DNA of 64,000 bases from Hydractinia symbiolongicarpus (Eukaryota; Cnidaria; Hydrozoa; Anthoathecata; Hydractiniidae), in assembly GCF_029227915.1 (NCBI RefSeq), contig NC_079875.1, positions 29,822,001 through 29,886,000 on the forward strand, in the 5' to 3' direction. Below are positions 1 to 14,982 of this stretch, in pieces. The notes under the pieces were generated by a model that saw only the letters and a program-made list of their open reading frames with translations, was not told where the DNA came from and did not search any database. The position numbers and the translations under genes are program-made. The stretch's first letter is position 1. Each line of letters begins with the position of its first letter.

Positions 1-3000
1 CTTGCATCAATACAAAAAATCGCAAATATATAACGCTCGTCCCTTTTACAGGCCTCGTTTATCAATTTTACGGCTATAATATATAGAACCTGGGACGAGG
101 TTGTCGTCCCCAAACTACAATTATGCTGTAGCAATACGAAAAATCGCAAATATATGAGACTAATCACATTAAAATGCCTCGTTTATCAATTTTACGGCTA
201 TATTATATAGAACCTCAGACGAGGTTGTCGTCCCTAAATGACAATGATCTTGTATCAATACGAAAAATCGCAAATATATCACACTCGTCTCTTTTAAATG
301 CCTCGTTTATCAATTTTACGGCTAAAATATATAGAACCTGAGCCAAGGTTGTCGACCCTAAATGACAATTATCTTGTATCAATACGAAAAATCGCAAATA
401 TGTATCACTCGTCTCTTTTAAATGCCACGTTTATCAATTCCACGGCAAAGATATAAGACCGGAGACGAAGTTGTTGACCCTAAATTACAATTATCTTGTA
501 TCAATACAAAATGTCGGAAATATATGAGACTAGTCACATTGAAATGCCTCGTTTATCAATCAATTTTACGGCTATATTATATAGAACCTGGGACGAGGTT
601 GTCGTCCCTAAACTACAATTATCCTGTATCAATACGAAAAATCGCAAGTATAGGAGACACTCGTCAATTTTAAATACCTTGTTTATCAATTTTATGGCCA
701 AAATATATAGAACCTCAGACGAGGTTGTTGACCCTAAATGACAATTATCTTGCATCAATACAAAAAATCGCAAATATATAACGCTCGTCTCTTTTACATG
801 CCTCGTTTATCAATTTTACGTCTAAAATATATAGAACCTCAGACGAGGTTGTTGACCCTAAATGACAATTATCTTGTATCAATACAAAAATCGCAAATAT
901 ATAACACTCGTCATTTTGAAATTCCTCGTTTATCAATTTTTGCGGCTAAAATATATAGAACCTGAGACAAGGTTGTCGTCCCTAAATGACAATTTTCTTG
1001 TATCATTACAAAAAATCATAAATACATAACACCCGTCTCTTTTTAATGCCTCATTATCAACTTTACGGCTATAATATATAGAACCTGAGACGAGGTTGTT
1101 GACCCTGAGTGACAATTATCTTGTATCAATACGAAAAATCGCTAATATGTAACACTCGTCTCCTTTAATTGCCTGGTTTATCAATTTTAAAGATAAAATA
1201 TGTAGAACCTGAGCCAAGGTTGTCGTCCCTAAATGACAATTTTCTTGTCCCAATACGAAAAATTGCAAATGTATGAGACATTCGTCACTTTGAAATGCCT
1301 CTCTTATCAATTTTACGGCAATAATATATAGAACCTGAGATGAGGTTGTCGTCCCTAAAGTGCAATTATCCTGTATCAATACGGAAAATCGCAAATATAT
1401 GAGTCACTCGTCTCTTACAAATGCTTCGTATATCGATCTTACGGCTAAAATATAAAAACCTGAAACGAGGTTGTTGACCCTAAATGACAATTTTTTGCAT
1501 CAATACAAAAAATCGCAAATATATAACATTCGTCTCTTTTAAATGCCTCGCTTGTCAACTTTACGGCTATAGTATGTAGAACCTGAGACGAGGTTGTCGT
1601 CCCTAAATTGCAGTTATCTTGTATCAATACGAAAAATCGCAAATATGTATCACTCGTCTCTTTTAAATGCCTCGTTTATCAATTTTACAGATAAAATATA
1701 TAGAACCTGAGCCAAGGTTGTCGACCCTAAATGACAATTATCTTGTATCAATACGAAAAATCGCAAATATGTATCACTCGTCTCTTTTAAATGCCTGGTT
1801 TATCAATTTTACAGATAAAATATATAGAACCTGAGCCAAGGTTGTCGACCCTAAATGACAATTATCTTGTATCAATACGAAAAATCGCAAATATGTATCA
1901 CTCGTCTCTTTTAAATGCCTCGTTTATCAATTTTACGGCTAAAATATATAGAACCTGAGACGATGTTGTTGACCCTAACTGCTAATTATCTTGTATGAAC
2001 ACGAAAAATCGCAAATATATGAGACTAGTCACATTGAAATGCCTCGTTTATCAATTTTACGGCTATAATATATAGAACCTGGGACGAGGTTGTCGTCCTT
2101 AAGCTACAATTATCCTGTATCAATACGAAAAATCGCAAATATATGAGACTAGTCACATTGAAATGCCTCGTTTATCAATTTTACGGCTATATTATATAGA
2201 ACCTGGGACGAGGTTGTCGTCCCTAAACTACAATTATCCTGTATCAATACGAAAAATCGCAAATATGTATCACTCGTCTCTTTTAAATGCCTTGTTTATC
2301 AATTTTTTGGCTAAAATATATAAAACCTCAGACGAGGTTGTTGACCCTAAGTGACAATTATCTTGTATCAATACAAAAATCGCAAATATATAACACTCGT
2401 CATTTTAAAATGCCTCGTTTATCAATTTTACGGCTGAAATATATAGAACCTGAGACAAGGTTGTCGTCCCGAAATTACAATTTTCTTGCATCAATACAAA
2501 AAATCGCAAATATATAACGCTCGTCTCTTTTACATGCCTCGTTTATCAATTTTACAAATAAAATTTATAGAACCTGAGCCAAGGTTGTCGACCCCAAATG
2601 ACAATTATCTTGTATCAATACGAAAAATCGAAAATATGTATCACTTGTCTCTTTTAAATGCCTTGTTTATCAATTTTATGGCTAAATTATATAGAACCTG
2701 AGACGATGTTGTTGACCCTAACTCCTAATTATCTTGTATGAACACGAAAAATTGCAAATATATGAGACTAGTCACATTGAAATGCCTCGTTTATCAATTT
2801 TACGGCTATAATATATAGAACCTGGGACAAGGTTGTCGTCCCTGAATGACATTTATCTTGTATCCATACGAAAAATAGCAAATACATGACACTCGTCACT
2901 TTGAAATGCCTCGTTTATCAATTTTAGGACTGAAATATATGGAACCTGAGACGAGATTGTCGTCCCTAAATGACAATTATCTTGTATCAATACGAAAAGT

Positions 3001-6000
3001 CGCAAATATATCAGACGTTTGTCTGTTTTAAATGCCTCGTTTATCAATTTTACGACTAAAATGTATAGAACCTGAGACGAGATTGTCGTCCCTAAATGAC
3101 AATTATCTTGTATCAACACGAAGAATTGAAAATATATGAGACATTTTTCTCTTTTAAATGCCTTGTTTATCAATTTTACGGCTAAAATATATAGAACCTG
3201 AGACGAGGTTGTCGACCCTAAATGACAATTATCTTGTATCAACACGAAGAATCGCAACTATATGAGACATTTGTTTCTTTTAAATGCCTCGTTTATCATT
3301 TTTACTACTAAAATATATAGAACCTGAGACGAGGTTGTCGACCCTAAGTGACAATTATCCTGTATCAGTACGAAAAATCGCAAATACATGGCACTGGTCA
3401 CTTTGAAATGCCTAGTTTATCATTTTTACTACTAAAATATATAGAACCTGAGACGAGGTTGTCGACCCTAAGTGACAATTATCCTGTATCAGTACGAAAA
3501 ATCGCAAATACATGGCACTGGTCACTTTGAAATGCCTCGTTTATCAATTTTACGGCTAAAATACATAGAAACTGGGACGTTGTCGACCATAAATGACAAT
3601 TATCTTGTATCAACACGAAGAATCGCAAATAAATGACACTCGTCACTTTTAAATGCCTCGTTTATCAATTTTACGGCTAAAATATATAGAACCTGAGACG
3701 ATGTTGTTGACCCTAACTGCTTATTATCTTGTATGAACACGAAAAATTGCAAATATATGAGACTAGTCACATTGAAATGCCTCGTTTATCAATTTTACGG
3801 CTATAATATATAGAGCCTGCGACGAGGTTGTCGTCCCTAAACTACAATTATCCTGTATCAATACGAAAAATCGCAAATATATGAGACTAGTCACATTGAA
3901 ATGTCTCGTTTATCAATTTTACGACTAAAAAATATGGAACCTGAGACGAGATTGTCGTCACTAAAGGACAATTATCTTGTATCAACACGAAGAATCGCAA
4001 CTATATGAGACATTTGTCTCTTTTAAATGCCTCGTTTATCAATTTTACGACTAAAATATATGGAACCTTTAACGAGTTTGTCGTCCCTAAAGGACAATTA
4101 TCTTGTATCAACACGAAGAATCGAAAATATATCAGACATTTGTCTCTTTTAAATGCCTCGTTTATGAATTTTACGACTAAAATATTTAGAAACTGAGACC
4201 AGGTTGTTGACCCTAAATGACAATTATATTGTATCAAAACGAAAAATCGCAAATACATGTCACTTTGAAATGCCTCGTTTAGCAATTTTTCGACTAAAAT
4301 ATATAGAACCTGAGACGAGGTTGTCGACCCTAAATGACAATTATCTTGTATCAACACGAAGAATCGCAGCTATATGAGATATTTGTCTCTTTTAAATGCC
4401 TCGTTTATCAATTTTACGACTAAAATATATGGAACCTGAGACGAGATTGTCGTCACTAAAGGACAATTATCTTGTATCAACACGAAGAATCGCAAATATA
4501 TGAGACATTTGTCTCTTTTAAATGCCTCGTTTATCACTTTTACGACTAAAATATATGGAACTTTTAACGAGATTGTCGTCCCTAAAGGACAATTGTCTTG
4601 TATCAACACGAAGAATCGCAACTTATATGAGACATTTGTTTCTTTTAAATGCCTCGTTTATCATTTTTTACGACTAAAATATATAGAACCTGAGACGAGG
4701 TTGTCGACCCTAAGTGACAATTATCCTGTATCAATACGAAAAATCGCAATTACATGGCACTGGTCACTTTGAAATGCCTCAGTTATCAATTTTACGGCTA
4801 AAATACATAGAAACTGGGACGAGGTTGTCGACCCTAAATGATAACTATCTTGGATTAATACGAAAATTAGCAAATACATGACACTCGTCACTTTGAAATG
4901 CCTCGTTTATCAATTTTAGGACTGAAATATATAGAACCTGAGATGAGGTTGTCGTCCCTAAATGACATTTATCTTGTATCCATACGAAAAATCGCAAATA
5001 CATGACACTCGTCACTTTTAAATGCCTCGTTTATCAATTTTAGGACTGAAATATATGGAACCTGAGACGAGATTGTCGTCCCTAAATGACAATTATCTTG
5101 TATCAACACGAAGAATTGAAAATATATGAGACATTTTTCTCTTTTAAATGCCTTGTTTATCAATTTTACGGCTAAAATATATAGAACCTGAGACGAGGTT
5201 GTCGACCCTAAATGACAATTATCTTGTATCAACACGAAGAATCGCAACTATATGAGACATTTGTTTCTTTTAAATGCCTTGTTTATCATTTTTACTACTA
5301 AAATATATAGAACCTGAGACGAGGTTGTCGACCCTAAGTGACAATTATCCTGTATCAGTACGAAAAATCGCAAATACATGGCACTGGTCACTTTGAAATG
5401 CCTCGTTTATCATTTTTACTACTAAAATATATAGAACCTGAGACGAGGTTGTCGACCCTAAGTGACAATTATCCTGTATCAGTACGAAAAATCGCAAATA
5501 CATGGCACTGGTCACTTTGAAATGCCTCGTTTATCAATTTTACGGCTAAAATACATAGAAACTGGGACGTTGTCGACCATAAATGACAATTATCTTGTAT
5601 CAACACGAAGAATCGCAAATAAATGACAGTCGTCACTTTGAAATGCCTCGTTTATCAATTTTACAACTAAAATATATGGAACCTGAGATGAGATTGTCGT
5701 CCCTAAAGGACAATTATCTTGTATCAACACGAAGAATCGCAAATATATGAGACATTTATCTCTTTTAAAAGCCTTATCAATTTTAAGGCTACAATGTATA
5801 GAACCTGAGACGAGGTTGTTGACCCTAAATGACAATTATCTTGTATCAACACCAAGAATCGCAACTTATATGAGACATTTGTTTCTTTTAAATGCCTCGT
5901 TTATCATTTTTTACGACTAAAATGTATAGAACCTGAGACGAGATTGTCGTCCCTAAAATACAGTTATCTTGTATCAACACGAAGAATTGAAAATATATGA

Positions 6001-9000
6001 GACATTTTTCTCTTTTAAATGCCTCGTTTATCAATTTTACGACTAAAATATTTAGAAACTGAGACGAGGTTGTTGACCCTAAATGACAATTATATTGTAT
6101 CAATACGAAAAATCGTAAATACATGTCACTTTGAAATGCCTCGTTTAGCAATTTTACGACTAAAATATATAGAGCCTGAGACGAGGTTGTCGACCCTAAA
6201 TGACAATTATCTTGTATCAACACGAAGAATCGCAACTATATGAGACATTTGTTTCTTTTAAATGCCTCGTTTATCATTTTTACTACTAAAATATATAGAA
6301 CCTGAGACGAGGTTGTCGACCCTAAGTGACAATTATCCTGTATCAGTACGAAAAATCGCAAATACATGGCACTGGTCACTTTGAAATGCCTCGTTTATCA
6401 TTTTTACTACTAAAATATATAGAACCTGAGACGAGGTTGTCGACCCTAAGTGACAATTATCCTGTATCAGTACGAAAAATCGCAAATACATGGCACTGGT
6501 CACTTTGAAATGCCTCGTTTATCAATTTTACGGCTAAAATACATAGAAACTGGGACGTTGTCGACCATAAATGACAATTATCTTGTATCAACACGAAGAA
6601 TCGCAAATAAATGACACTCGTCACTTTGAAATGCCTCGTTTATCAATTTTACAACTAAAATATATGGAACCTGAGACGAGATTGTCGTCCCTAAATGACA
6701 ATTATCTTGTATCAATACGAAAAGTCGCAAATATATTAGACATTTGTCTCTTTTAAATGCCTCGTTTATCAATTTTACGACTAAAATGTATAGAACCTGA
6801 GACGAGATTGTCGTCCCTAAAATACAGTTATCTTGTATCAACACGAAGAATTGAAAATATATGAGACATTTTTCTCTTTTAAATGCCTTGTTTATCAATT
6901 TTACGGCTAAAATATATAGAACCTGAGACGAGGTTGTCGACCCTAAATGTCAATTATCTTGTATCAACACGAAGGATCGCAACTATATGAGACATTTGTT
7001 TCTTTTAAATGCCTCGTTTATCACTTTTACTACTAAAATATATAAAACCTGAGACGAGATTGTCGACCCTAAGTGACAATTATCCTGTATCAGTACGAAA
7101 AATCGCAAATACATGGCACTGGTCCCTTCAAAATGCCTCGTTTATCAATTTTACGGCTAAAATACATAGAAACTGGGACGAGGTTGTCGACCATAAATGA
7201 CAATTTTTTTGTATCAATACGAAAAATACCAAATACATGACACTCGTCACTTTGAAATGCCTCGTTTATCAATTTTACAACTAAAATTATATAGAAACTG
7301 AGACGATGTTGACCCTAAGGTACAATTATCTTGTATCCATACGAAAAGCCGCAAATACATGACACTAGTCACTTTTAAATGCCTCGTTTATCAATTTTAG
7401 GACTAAAATATATAGAACCTGAGATGAGGTTGCCGACCCTAAATGACATTTATCTTGTATCAATACGAAAAATAGCAAATATATCATACATTTGTCTCTT
7501 TTAAATGCCTCGTTTATCAATTTTACAACTAAAATATGTAGAACCTACGACGAGATTGTCGTCCCTAAATGACAATTATCTTGTATCAATACGAAAAGTC
7601 GCAAATATATCAGACATTTGTCTCTTTTAAATGCCTCGTTTATCAATTTCACGACTAAAATATTTAGAAACTGAGACGAGGTTGTTGACCCTAAATGACA
7701 ATTATATTGTATCAATACGAAAAATCGTAAATACATGTCACTTTGAAATGCCTCGTTTAGCAATTTTACGACTAAAATATATAGAACCTGAGACGAGGTT
7801 GTCGACCTTAAATGACAATTATCTTGTATCAACACGAAGAATCGCAGCTATATGAGACATTTGTCTCTTTTAAATGCCTCGTTTATCAATTTTACGACTA
7901 AAATATATGGAACCTGAGACGAGATTGTCGTCCCTAAAGGACAATTATCTTGTATCAACACGAAGAATCGCAAATATATGAGACATTTATCTCTTTTAAA
8001 AGCCTTATCAATTTTAAGGCTACCATGTATAGAACCTGAGACGAGGTTGTTGACCCTAAATGACAATTATATTGTATCAATACGAAAAATCGCAAATACA
8101 TGTCACTTTGAAATGCCTTGTTTAGCAATTTTACGACTAAAATATATAGAACCTGAGACGAGGTTGTCGACCCTAAATGACAATTATCTTGTATCAATAC
8201 GAAAACTAGCAAATACATGACACTCGTCACTTTGAAATGCCTCGTTTATCAATTTAACAACTAAAATATATAGAAACTGAGACGTTGTTGACCCTAAGGT
8301 ACAATTATCTTGTATCCATACGAAAAATCGCAAATACATGACACTCGTCACATTGAAATGCCTCGTTTATCAATTTTAGGACGAAAATATATAGAACCTG
8401 AGATAAGGTTGTCGACCATAAATGACATTTATCTTGTATCAATACGAAAAATAGCAATTACATGAGACTCGTCACTTTGAAATGCCTCGTTTATCAATTT
8501 TACAACTAAAATATATGGAACCTGAGACGAGATTGTCGTCCCTAAATGACAATTATCTTGTATCAATACGAAAAATCGCAAATATATCAGACATTTGTCT
8601 CTTTTAAATGCCTCGGTTATCAATTTTACAACTAAAATATATAGAACCTGAGACGAGATTGTCGTCCCTAAATGACAATTATCTTGTATCAATACGAAAA
8701 ATCGCAAATATATCAGACATTTGTCTCTTTTAAATGCCTCGTTTATCAATTTTACAACTAAAATATTTAGAAACTGAGACTAGGTTGTTGACCCTAAATG
8801 ACAATTATATTGTATCAATACGAAAAATCGCAAATACATGTCACTTTGAAATGCCTCGTTTAGCAATTTTACGACTAAAATATATAGAACCTGAGACGAG
8901 GTTGTCGACCCTAAATGACAATTATCTTGTATCAACACGAAGAATCGCAACTTATATGAGACATTTGTCCCTTTTAAATGCCTCATTTATCAATTTTACG

Positions 9001-12000
9001 ACTAAAATATATGGAACCTGAGACGAGATTGTCGTCCCTAAATGACAATTATCTTGTATCAACACGAAAAATCGCAAATATATGAGACATTTGTCCCTTT
9101 TAAGTGCCTCGTTTATCAATTTTACGACTAAAATATATGGAACCTGAGACGAGATTGTCGTCCCTAAAGGACAATTATCTTGTATCAACACGAAGAATCG
9201 CAACTTATATGAGACATTTGTTTCTTTTAAATGCCTCGTTTATCATTTTTTACGACTAAAATATATAGAACCTGAGACGAGGTTGTCGACCCTAAGTGAC
9301 AATTATCCTGTATCAATACGAAAAATCGCAATTACATGGCACTGGTCACTTTGAAATGCCTCGGTTATCAATTTTACGGCTAAAATACATAGAAACTGGG
9401 ACGAGGTTGTCGACCCTAAATGATAATTATCTTGGATCAATACGAAAAATAGCAAATACATGACACTCGTCACTTTGAAATGCCTCGTTTATCAATTTTA
9501 GGACTGAAATATATAGAACCTGAGATGAGGTTGTCGTCCCTAAATGACAATTATCTTGTATCAATACGAAAAGTCGCAAATATATCAGACGTTTGTCTCT
9601 TTTAAATGCCTCGTTTATCAATTTTACGACTAAAATGTAACCTGAGACGAGATTGTCGTCCCTAAATGACAATTATCTTGTATCAACACGAAGAATTGAA
9701 AATATATCAGACATTTGTCTCTTTTAAATGCCTCGGTTATCAATTTTACAACTAAAATATATAGAACCTGAGACGAGATTGTCGTCCCTAAATGACAATT
9801 ATCTTGTATCAATACGAAAAGTCGCAAATATATCAGACATTTGTCTCTTTTAAATGCCTCGTTTATCAATTTTACAACTAAAATATTTAGAAACTGAGAC
9901 TAGGTTGTTGACCCTAAATGACAATTATATTGTATCAATACGAAAAATCGCAAATACATGTCACTTTGAAATGCCTCGTTTAGCAATTTTACGACTAAAA
10001 TATATAGAACCTGAGACGAGGTTGTTGACCCTAAATGACAGTTATCTTGTATCAACACGAAAAATCGCAAATATATGAGACATTTATCTCTTTTAAAAGC
10101 CTTATCAATTTTAAGGCTACAATGTATAGAACCTGAGACGAGGTTGTTGACCCTAAATGACAATTATCTTGTATCAACACGAAGAATCGCAACTTATATG
10201 AGACATTTGTTTCTTTTAAATGCCTCGTTTATCATTTTTTACGACTAAAATATATAGAACCTGAGACGAGGTTGTCGACCCTAAGTGACATATATCCTGT
10301 ATCAATACGAAAAATCGCAATTACATGGCACTGGTCACTTTGAAATGCCTCGGTTATCAATTTTACGGCTAAAATACATAGAAACTGGGACGAGGTTGTC
10401 GACCCTAAATGATAATTATCTTGGATCAATACGAAAAATAGCAAATACATGACACTCGTCACTTTGAAATGCCTCGTTTATCAATTTTAGGACTGAAATA
10501 TATGGAACCTGAGACGAGATTGTCGTCCCTAAATGACAATTATCTTGTATCAATACGAAAAGTCGCAAATATATCAGACGTTTGTCTCTTTTAAATGCCT
10601 CGTTTATCAATTTTACGACTAAAATGTAACCTGAGACGAGATTGTCGTCCCTAAATGACAATTATCTTGTATCAACACGAAGAATTGAAAATATATGAGA
10701 CATTTTTCTCTTTTAAATGCCTTGTTTATCAATTTTACGGCTAAAATATATAGAACCTGAGACGAGGTTGTCGACCCTAAATGACAATTATCTTGTATCA
10801 ACACGAAGAATCGCAACTATATGAGACATTTGTTTCTTTTAAATGCCTCGTTTATCATTTTTACTACTAAAATATATAGAACCTGAGACGAGGTTGTCGA
10901 CCCTAAGTGACAATTATCCTGTATCAGTACGAAAAATCGCAAATACATGGCACTGGTCACTTTGAAATGCCTCGTTTATCATTTTTACTACTAAAATATA
11001 TAGAACCTGAGACGAGGTTGTCGACCCTAAGTGACAATTATCCTGTATCAGTACGAAAAATCGCAAATACATGGCACTGGTCACTTTGAAATGCCTCGTT
11101 TATCAATTTTACGGCTAAAATACATAAAAACTGGGACGTTGTCGACCATAAATGACAATTATCTTGTATCAACACGAAGAATCGCAAATAAATGACACTC
11201 GTCACTTTGAAATGCCTCGTTTATCAATTTTACAACTAAAATATATGGAACCTGAGACGAGATTGTCGTCCCTAAATGAGAATTATCTTGTATCAATACG
11301 AAAAGTCGCAAATATATCAGACATTTGTCTCTTTTAAATGCCTCGTTTATCAATTTTACGACTAAAATGTATAGAACCTGAGACGAGATTGTCGTCCCTA
11401 AAATACAGTTATCTTGTATCAACACGAAGAATTGAAAATATATGAGACATTTTTCTCTTTTAAATGCCCTGTTTATCAATTTTACGGCTAAAATATCTAA
11501 AACCTGAGACGAGATTGTCGACCCTAAGTGACAATTATCCTGTATCAGTACGAAAAATCGCAAATACATGGCACTGGTCCCTTTAAAATGCCTCGTTTAT
11601 CAATTTTACGGCTAAAATACATAGAAACTGGGACGAGGTTGACCCTAAGGTACAATTATCTTGTATCCATACGAAAAATCGCAAATACATGACACTCGTC
11701 ACTTTTAAATGCCTCGTTTATCAATTTTACAACTAAAATATATGGAACCTGAGACGAGATTGTCGTCCCTAAATGACAATTATCTTGTATCAATACAAAA
11801 AGTCGCAAATATATCAGACATTTGTCTCTTTTAAATGCCTCGTTTATCAATTTTACGACTAAAATGTATAGAACCTGAGACGAGATTGTCGTCCCTAAAT
11901 GACAGTTATCTTGTATCAACACGAAAAGTCGCAAATATATCATACATTTGTCTCTTTTAAATGCCTCGTTTATCAATTTTACGACTAAAATATTTAGAAA

Positions 12001-12776
12001 CTGGGACGAGGTTGTTGACCCTAAATGACAATTATATTGTATCAATACGAAAAATCGCAAATACATGTCACTTTGAAATGCCTCGTTTATCATTTTTTAC
12101 GACTAAAATATATAGAACCTGAGACGAGGTTGTCGACCCTAAGTGACAATTATCCTGTATCAATACGAAAAATCGCAAATACATGGCGCTGGTCACTTTG
12201 AAATGCCTCGGTTATCAATTTTACGGCTAAAATACATAGAAACTGGGACGAGGTTGTCGACCCTAAATGACAATTATCTTGTATCAATACGAAAAATAGC
12301 AAATACATGACATTCGTCACTTTGAAATGCCTCGTTTATCAATTTTACAACTATAATATTTGGAACCTGAGACGAGATTGTCGTCCCTAAATGACAATTA
12401 TCATGTATCAATACGAAAAATGGCAAGTATGTTAGACATTTGTCTCTTTTAAATGCCTCGTTTATCAATTTTACGGCTAAAATATATAGAAACTGAGACT
12501 TGTTGACCCTAAAGTACAATTATCTTGTATTAATAGGAAAAGTCGCAAATACATGTCACTTTGAAATGCCTCGTTTATCAATTTTACGATTAAAATATAT
12601 AGAACCTGAGACGTTGTAGACCCCAAATGACAATCATCTTCTATCAACATGAAGAATCGCAAATATATGAGACATTTGTCTCTTTTAAAGGCCTTGTTTA
12701 TCAGTTCTACGGCTAAAATATATAGAACCTGAGACGTTGTTGACCCTAAAGTATATTTATCTTGTATCATTACGAA
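1..12776. repeat. ~124-bp satellite array, about 100 diverged copies
   Basis: The landmark CCTCGTTTATCAATTTTA recurs at 53, 177, 301, 425 and onward, a spacing of about 124 bases, until homology stops near 12776. Each unit also carries a GAGACGAGGTTGTCG block and an ATACGAAAAATCGCAAATA block. Copies differ by substitutions and small indels. Larger blocks are duplicated: a segment with TACTACTAAAATAT, ATCAGTACG and a shortened GGGACGTTGTCGACC recurs near 3285-3590, 5275-5580, 6260-6560 and 10845-11150. CCTCGT and ACGAGG about 40 bases apart inside each unit could pair as a hairpin. The many short open frames of 60-145 codons on both strands are frame shadows of the repeat, because 124 is not a multiple of 3 and they shift at each unit. 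The array runs off the left edge of the window. Confidence 0.95.
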
Positions 12777-13929
12777 CTAGAGGCCCTTAGGCCTTGAGGT
12801 CAGCGCGACTGAGAACTTTAAATGTGTGAGTAAGAATTGTTTATCCACGAAAGTAAAAAAGAAAATTTTCTTCCGCTTCAAGATAGTAAAACTTACCCAC
12901 TTTCCTCTGAATAACGATATGAGTTCAAATATCGTCTCACTTCTTATGCTTGGTTTCCACTTCGAGATAGCGTGAGATCATTGGCATATTACTGGGCGCG
13001 GAGAAAGGAAGTACTATTTCTCGAAAGTTCAAATAAATATGTATCTGACTTTCAATTTGAACATTCCCGTTTTCAGTTGCAATTGAATTGTGCAGTTCGT
13101 CTAAAGCAAGATATTGACTGGTGTAACCTAAAGGCTGACGTAAAGATCATTCCCTAGTGTCAAAATACGATCAAGATCCCATTCAGTCCAGTAACGCACG
13201 ACGCAATAGAAGGGTAACAGATGGTCCACAAAGCATTGCACACGCATTGGCTACCCGCTGATTCTCCAACTCTAGAATGACCTTGATGAAATGAGCCCAT
13301 TACTATTTTATCTGGGTTGACAGACCCGGGGTTGGACTAAACGTCACTAGCCATTAGAAAAGCCAAAGTAATATTTACACAAAAATTGAACAGAATGGGG
13401 CTGGCCTTAATAAGAGCGAGAAAATTTCTTCAGAAACAGTAGTTCTGAACTGAGCTGAGTGGTTGAACCGAAAGTTCCAATAGCAATGCGATATGCCTAG
13501 ATCGTAAAAATACAACAAAGTAGAGCAGTAAAATTATATAGCTAGCTATATATATTTTTTATATATATTATTTTTTATTGTAAAAAAAATCTATTCTATA
13601 AGTTAGTTATATATATGTAAAAGTATATTGTAAGATCAAGGTAGTGTCCAAGTCTGACAAGAGATTAAATAGTAACAAAGTAAACGTGTGTAAACAAGTA
13701 ACCAAGTAAATCGTTGTTCTTTCGCTTGACCTATAAGAAAAGAAGAAAAAAAATTACACAATATTTTGTAAACAAAGGGAAGAAACTTTTGCAAGAAGGA
13801 AAATTTGCGAAAATTAGGGACCATCAAACGCTCCATTTTCGATTTCACAATCCAAATTAATACCCCATAAAGTAAATTATGAGAATAATGCTACTAAATA
13901 TATCAAGACCGTATTAAAGAGAAAAAATA
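12777..13929. other. Non-coding stretch beside the satellite
   Basis: The satellite breaks off abruptly at ACGAACTAGAGGCC. What follows is unique-looking sequence with an open frame of 61 codons at 12972-13157 (+) that has no recognisable domain. It becomes very AT-rich with TATATA/TAGCTAGC runs around 13540-13620. I see no gene, RNA or element end that I can support. Confidence 0.5.
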
Positions 13930-14068
13930 GTCATATTGAAGAAGAGCTACTTTGTTCATCACTAACATACTGCCAAGCGGCTCCCAGTTCTGGGGACCGT
14001 GGATCGAATCCCGCTCACTGCTTGGCAGTATGTTAGTGATGAACAAAGTAGTTCTTCTTCAATATGAC
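13930..14068. repeat. Foldback element: 49-bp arms around a tRNA-like loop
   Basis: The arm at 13930-13978 (GTCATATTGAAGAAG...) is the reverse complement of 14020-14068, with 48 of 49 positions matching. The single mismatch lies in the GAGCTAC/GTAGTTC region. The 41-base spacer (13979-14019) contains GGATCGAATCCC, which resembles the T-arm/B-box of a tRNA gene, but no full cloverleaf fits. A structure this regular suggests a young foldback transposon or MITE, or a hairpin RNA locus. Confidence 0.85.
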
Positions 14069-14709
14069 TTACACGCATTATACATTGCATTAGGAGCGAA
14101 GCAGATTTTCACCAAGAACTTCATTATTTTGAATATGACAGACGAAGTCTGATGACTGATAATGTATTTTTACCGATAAATTCTACGGTCCTGTACCAAA
14201 ATTTTAAATCGGCTATAAAAAACTGTGTTTTTGAAATATCCACCATCTTTGAAAGTCTTTTTGTAAATTGGGACAAAAACTCGAAATTGGCAAATAATAT
14301 TTAAAATCTTAAAAATGGAATTATTTTCGACAAAGGCCAATTTTCAAATTTTTAACAGAAATTAATTTTTGCGGATCGGTCACTTTTAGATTCTAAAGTT
14401 GCAAAATCCGCCACAATTTATTCCTGCGGTAATTGCAGGAAACATGCCCAGTTATTTCAGCGTGAATATATATATATATATATTGTGCAATATTATGCAA
14501 TTTTTAAATCTATGGCAACAGGGGCACGAACGCATGGAGAATTAGTGTCTACTGAATCAAAATGTATTCATTCAAGATGGCGGAGAGAGTTGTGTGCACT
14601 ACTACGAGCTATGAAAGCAGTTTCACAAATAAAATAAATAATCACAAATGCAAAACATGCTACACAAATATCAGGGTGCAAAATTGGCCAGACGACTTCG
14701 ATTGTAACT
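14069..14709. other. Non-coding stretch
   Basis: AT-rich sequence with a short (TA)n run near 14468-14483. No coding region with recognisable content, no RNA gene and no element end could be identified. Confidence 0.4.
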
Positions 14710-14868
14710 GTAAAATACGATCGTTTTATCATATGTATCTCTCTTGTCTCTGGGCCCAAAGCGATATTTTTTTCTGTCATGGATATTAACGTCGAAAAGA
14801 TCAACCCCCACCCTCCTAACGTCGAATCGATACAGGAGAGATATATTTGATAAAACGATCGTATTTAC
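14710..14868. repeat. Imperfect inverted repeat (~35-bp arms)
   Basis: The left arm 14710-14743 (GTAAAATACGATCGTTTTATC...) pairs with 14836-14868 (...GATAAAACGATCGTATTTAC) with one indel and a few mismatches. The spacer of about 90 bases is mixed sequence. It may be the ends of a small MITE or foldback element. Open frames across it are short and not recognised. Confidence 0.65.
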
Positions 14869-14982
14869 AGTGCCCGCATCTTGTCTGTTTACGAGCGGAA
14901 GACAGAGGGACCTTCCATGTAGCATCAAACAAACTACATTTGGTCAGAATGTACTTCCGTCATCATGATGCAGAGCTTGCTA

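Noticed and set aside
1-12776. Numerous 60-145 codon open frames within the satellite
   Set aside because: They repeat the same residues in each unit and shift frame at every 124-base step; both strands are equally open. They are products of the repeat, not genes.
1-12776. Hammerhead ribozyme in the ~124-bp satellite
   Set aside because: GTATCAATAC followed by GAAA looks like stem II plus the GAAA core, but the required CUGANGA before the stem is absent (ATTATCTT instead) and no alternative on the other strand fits.
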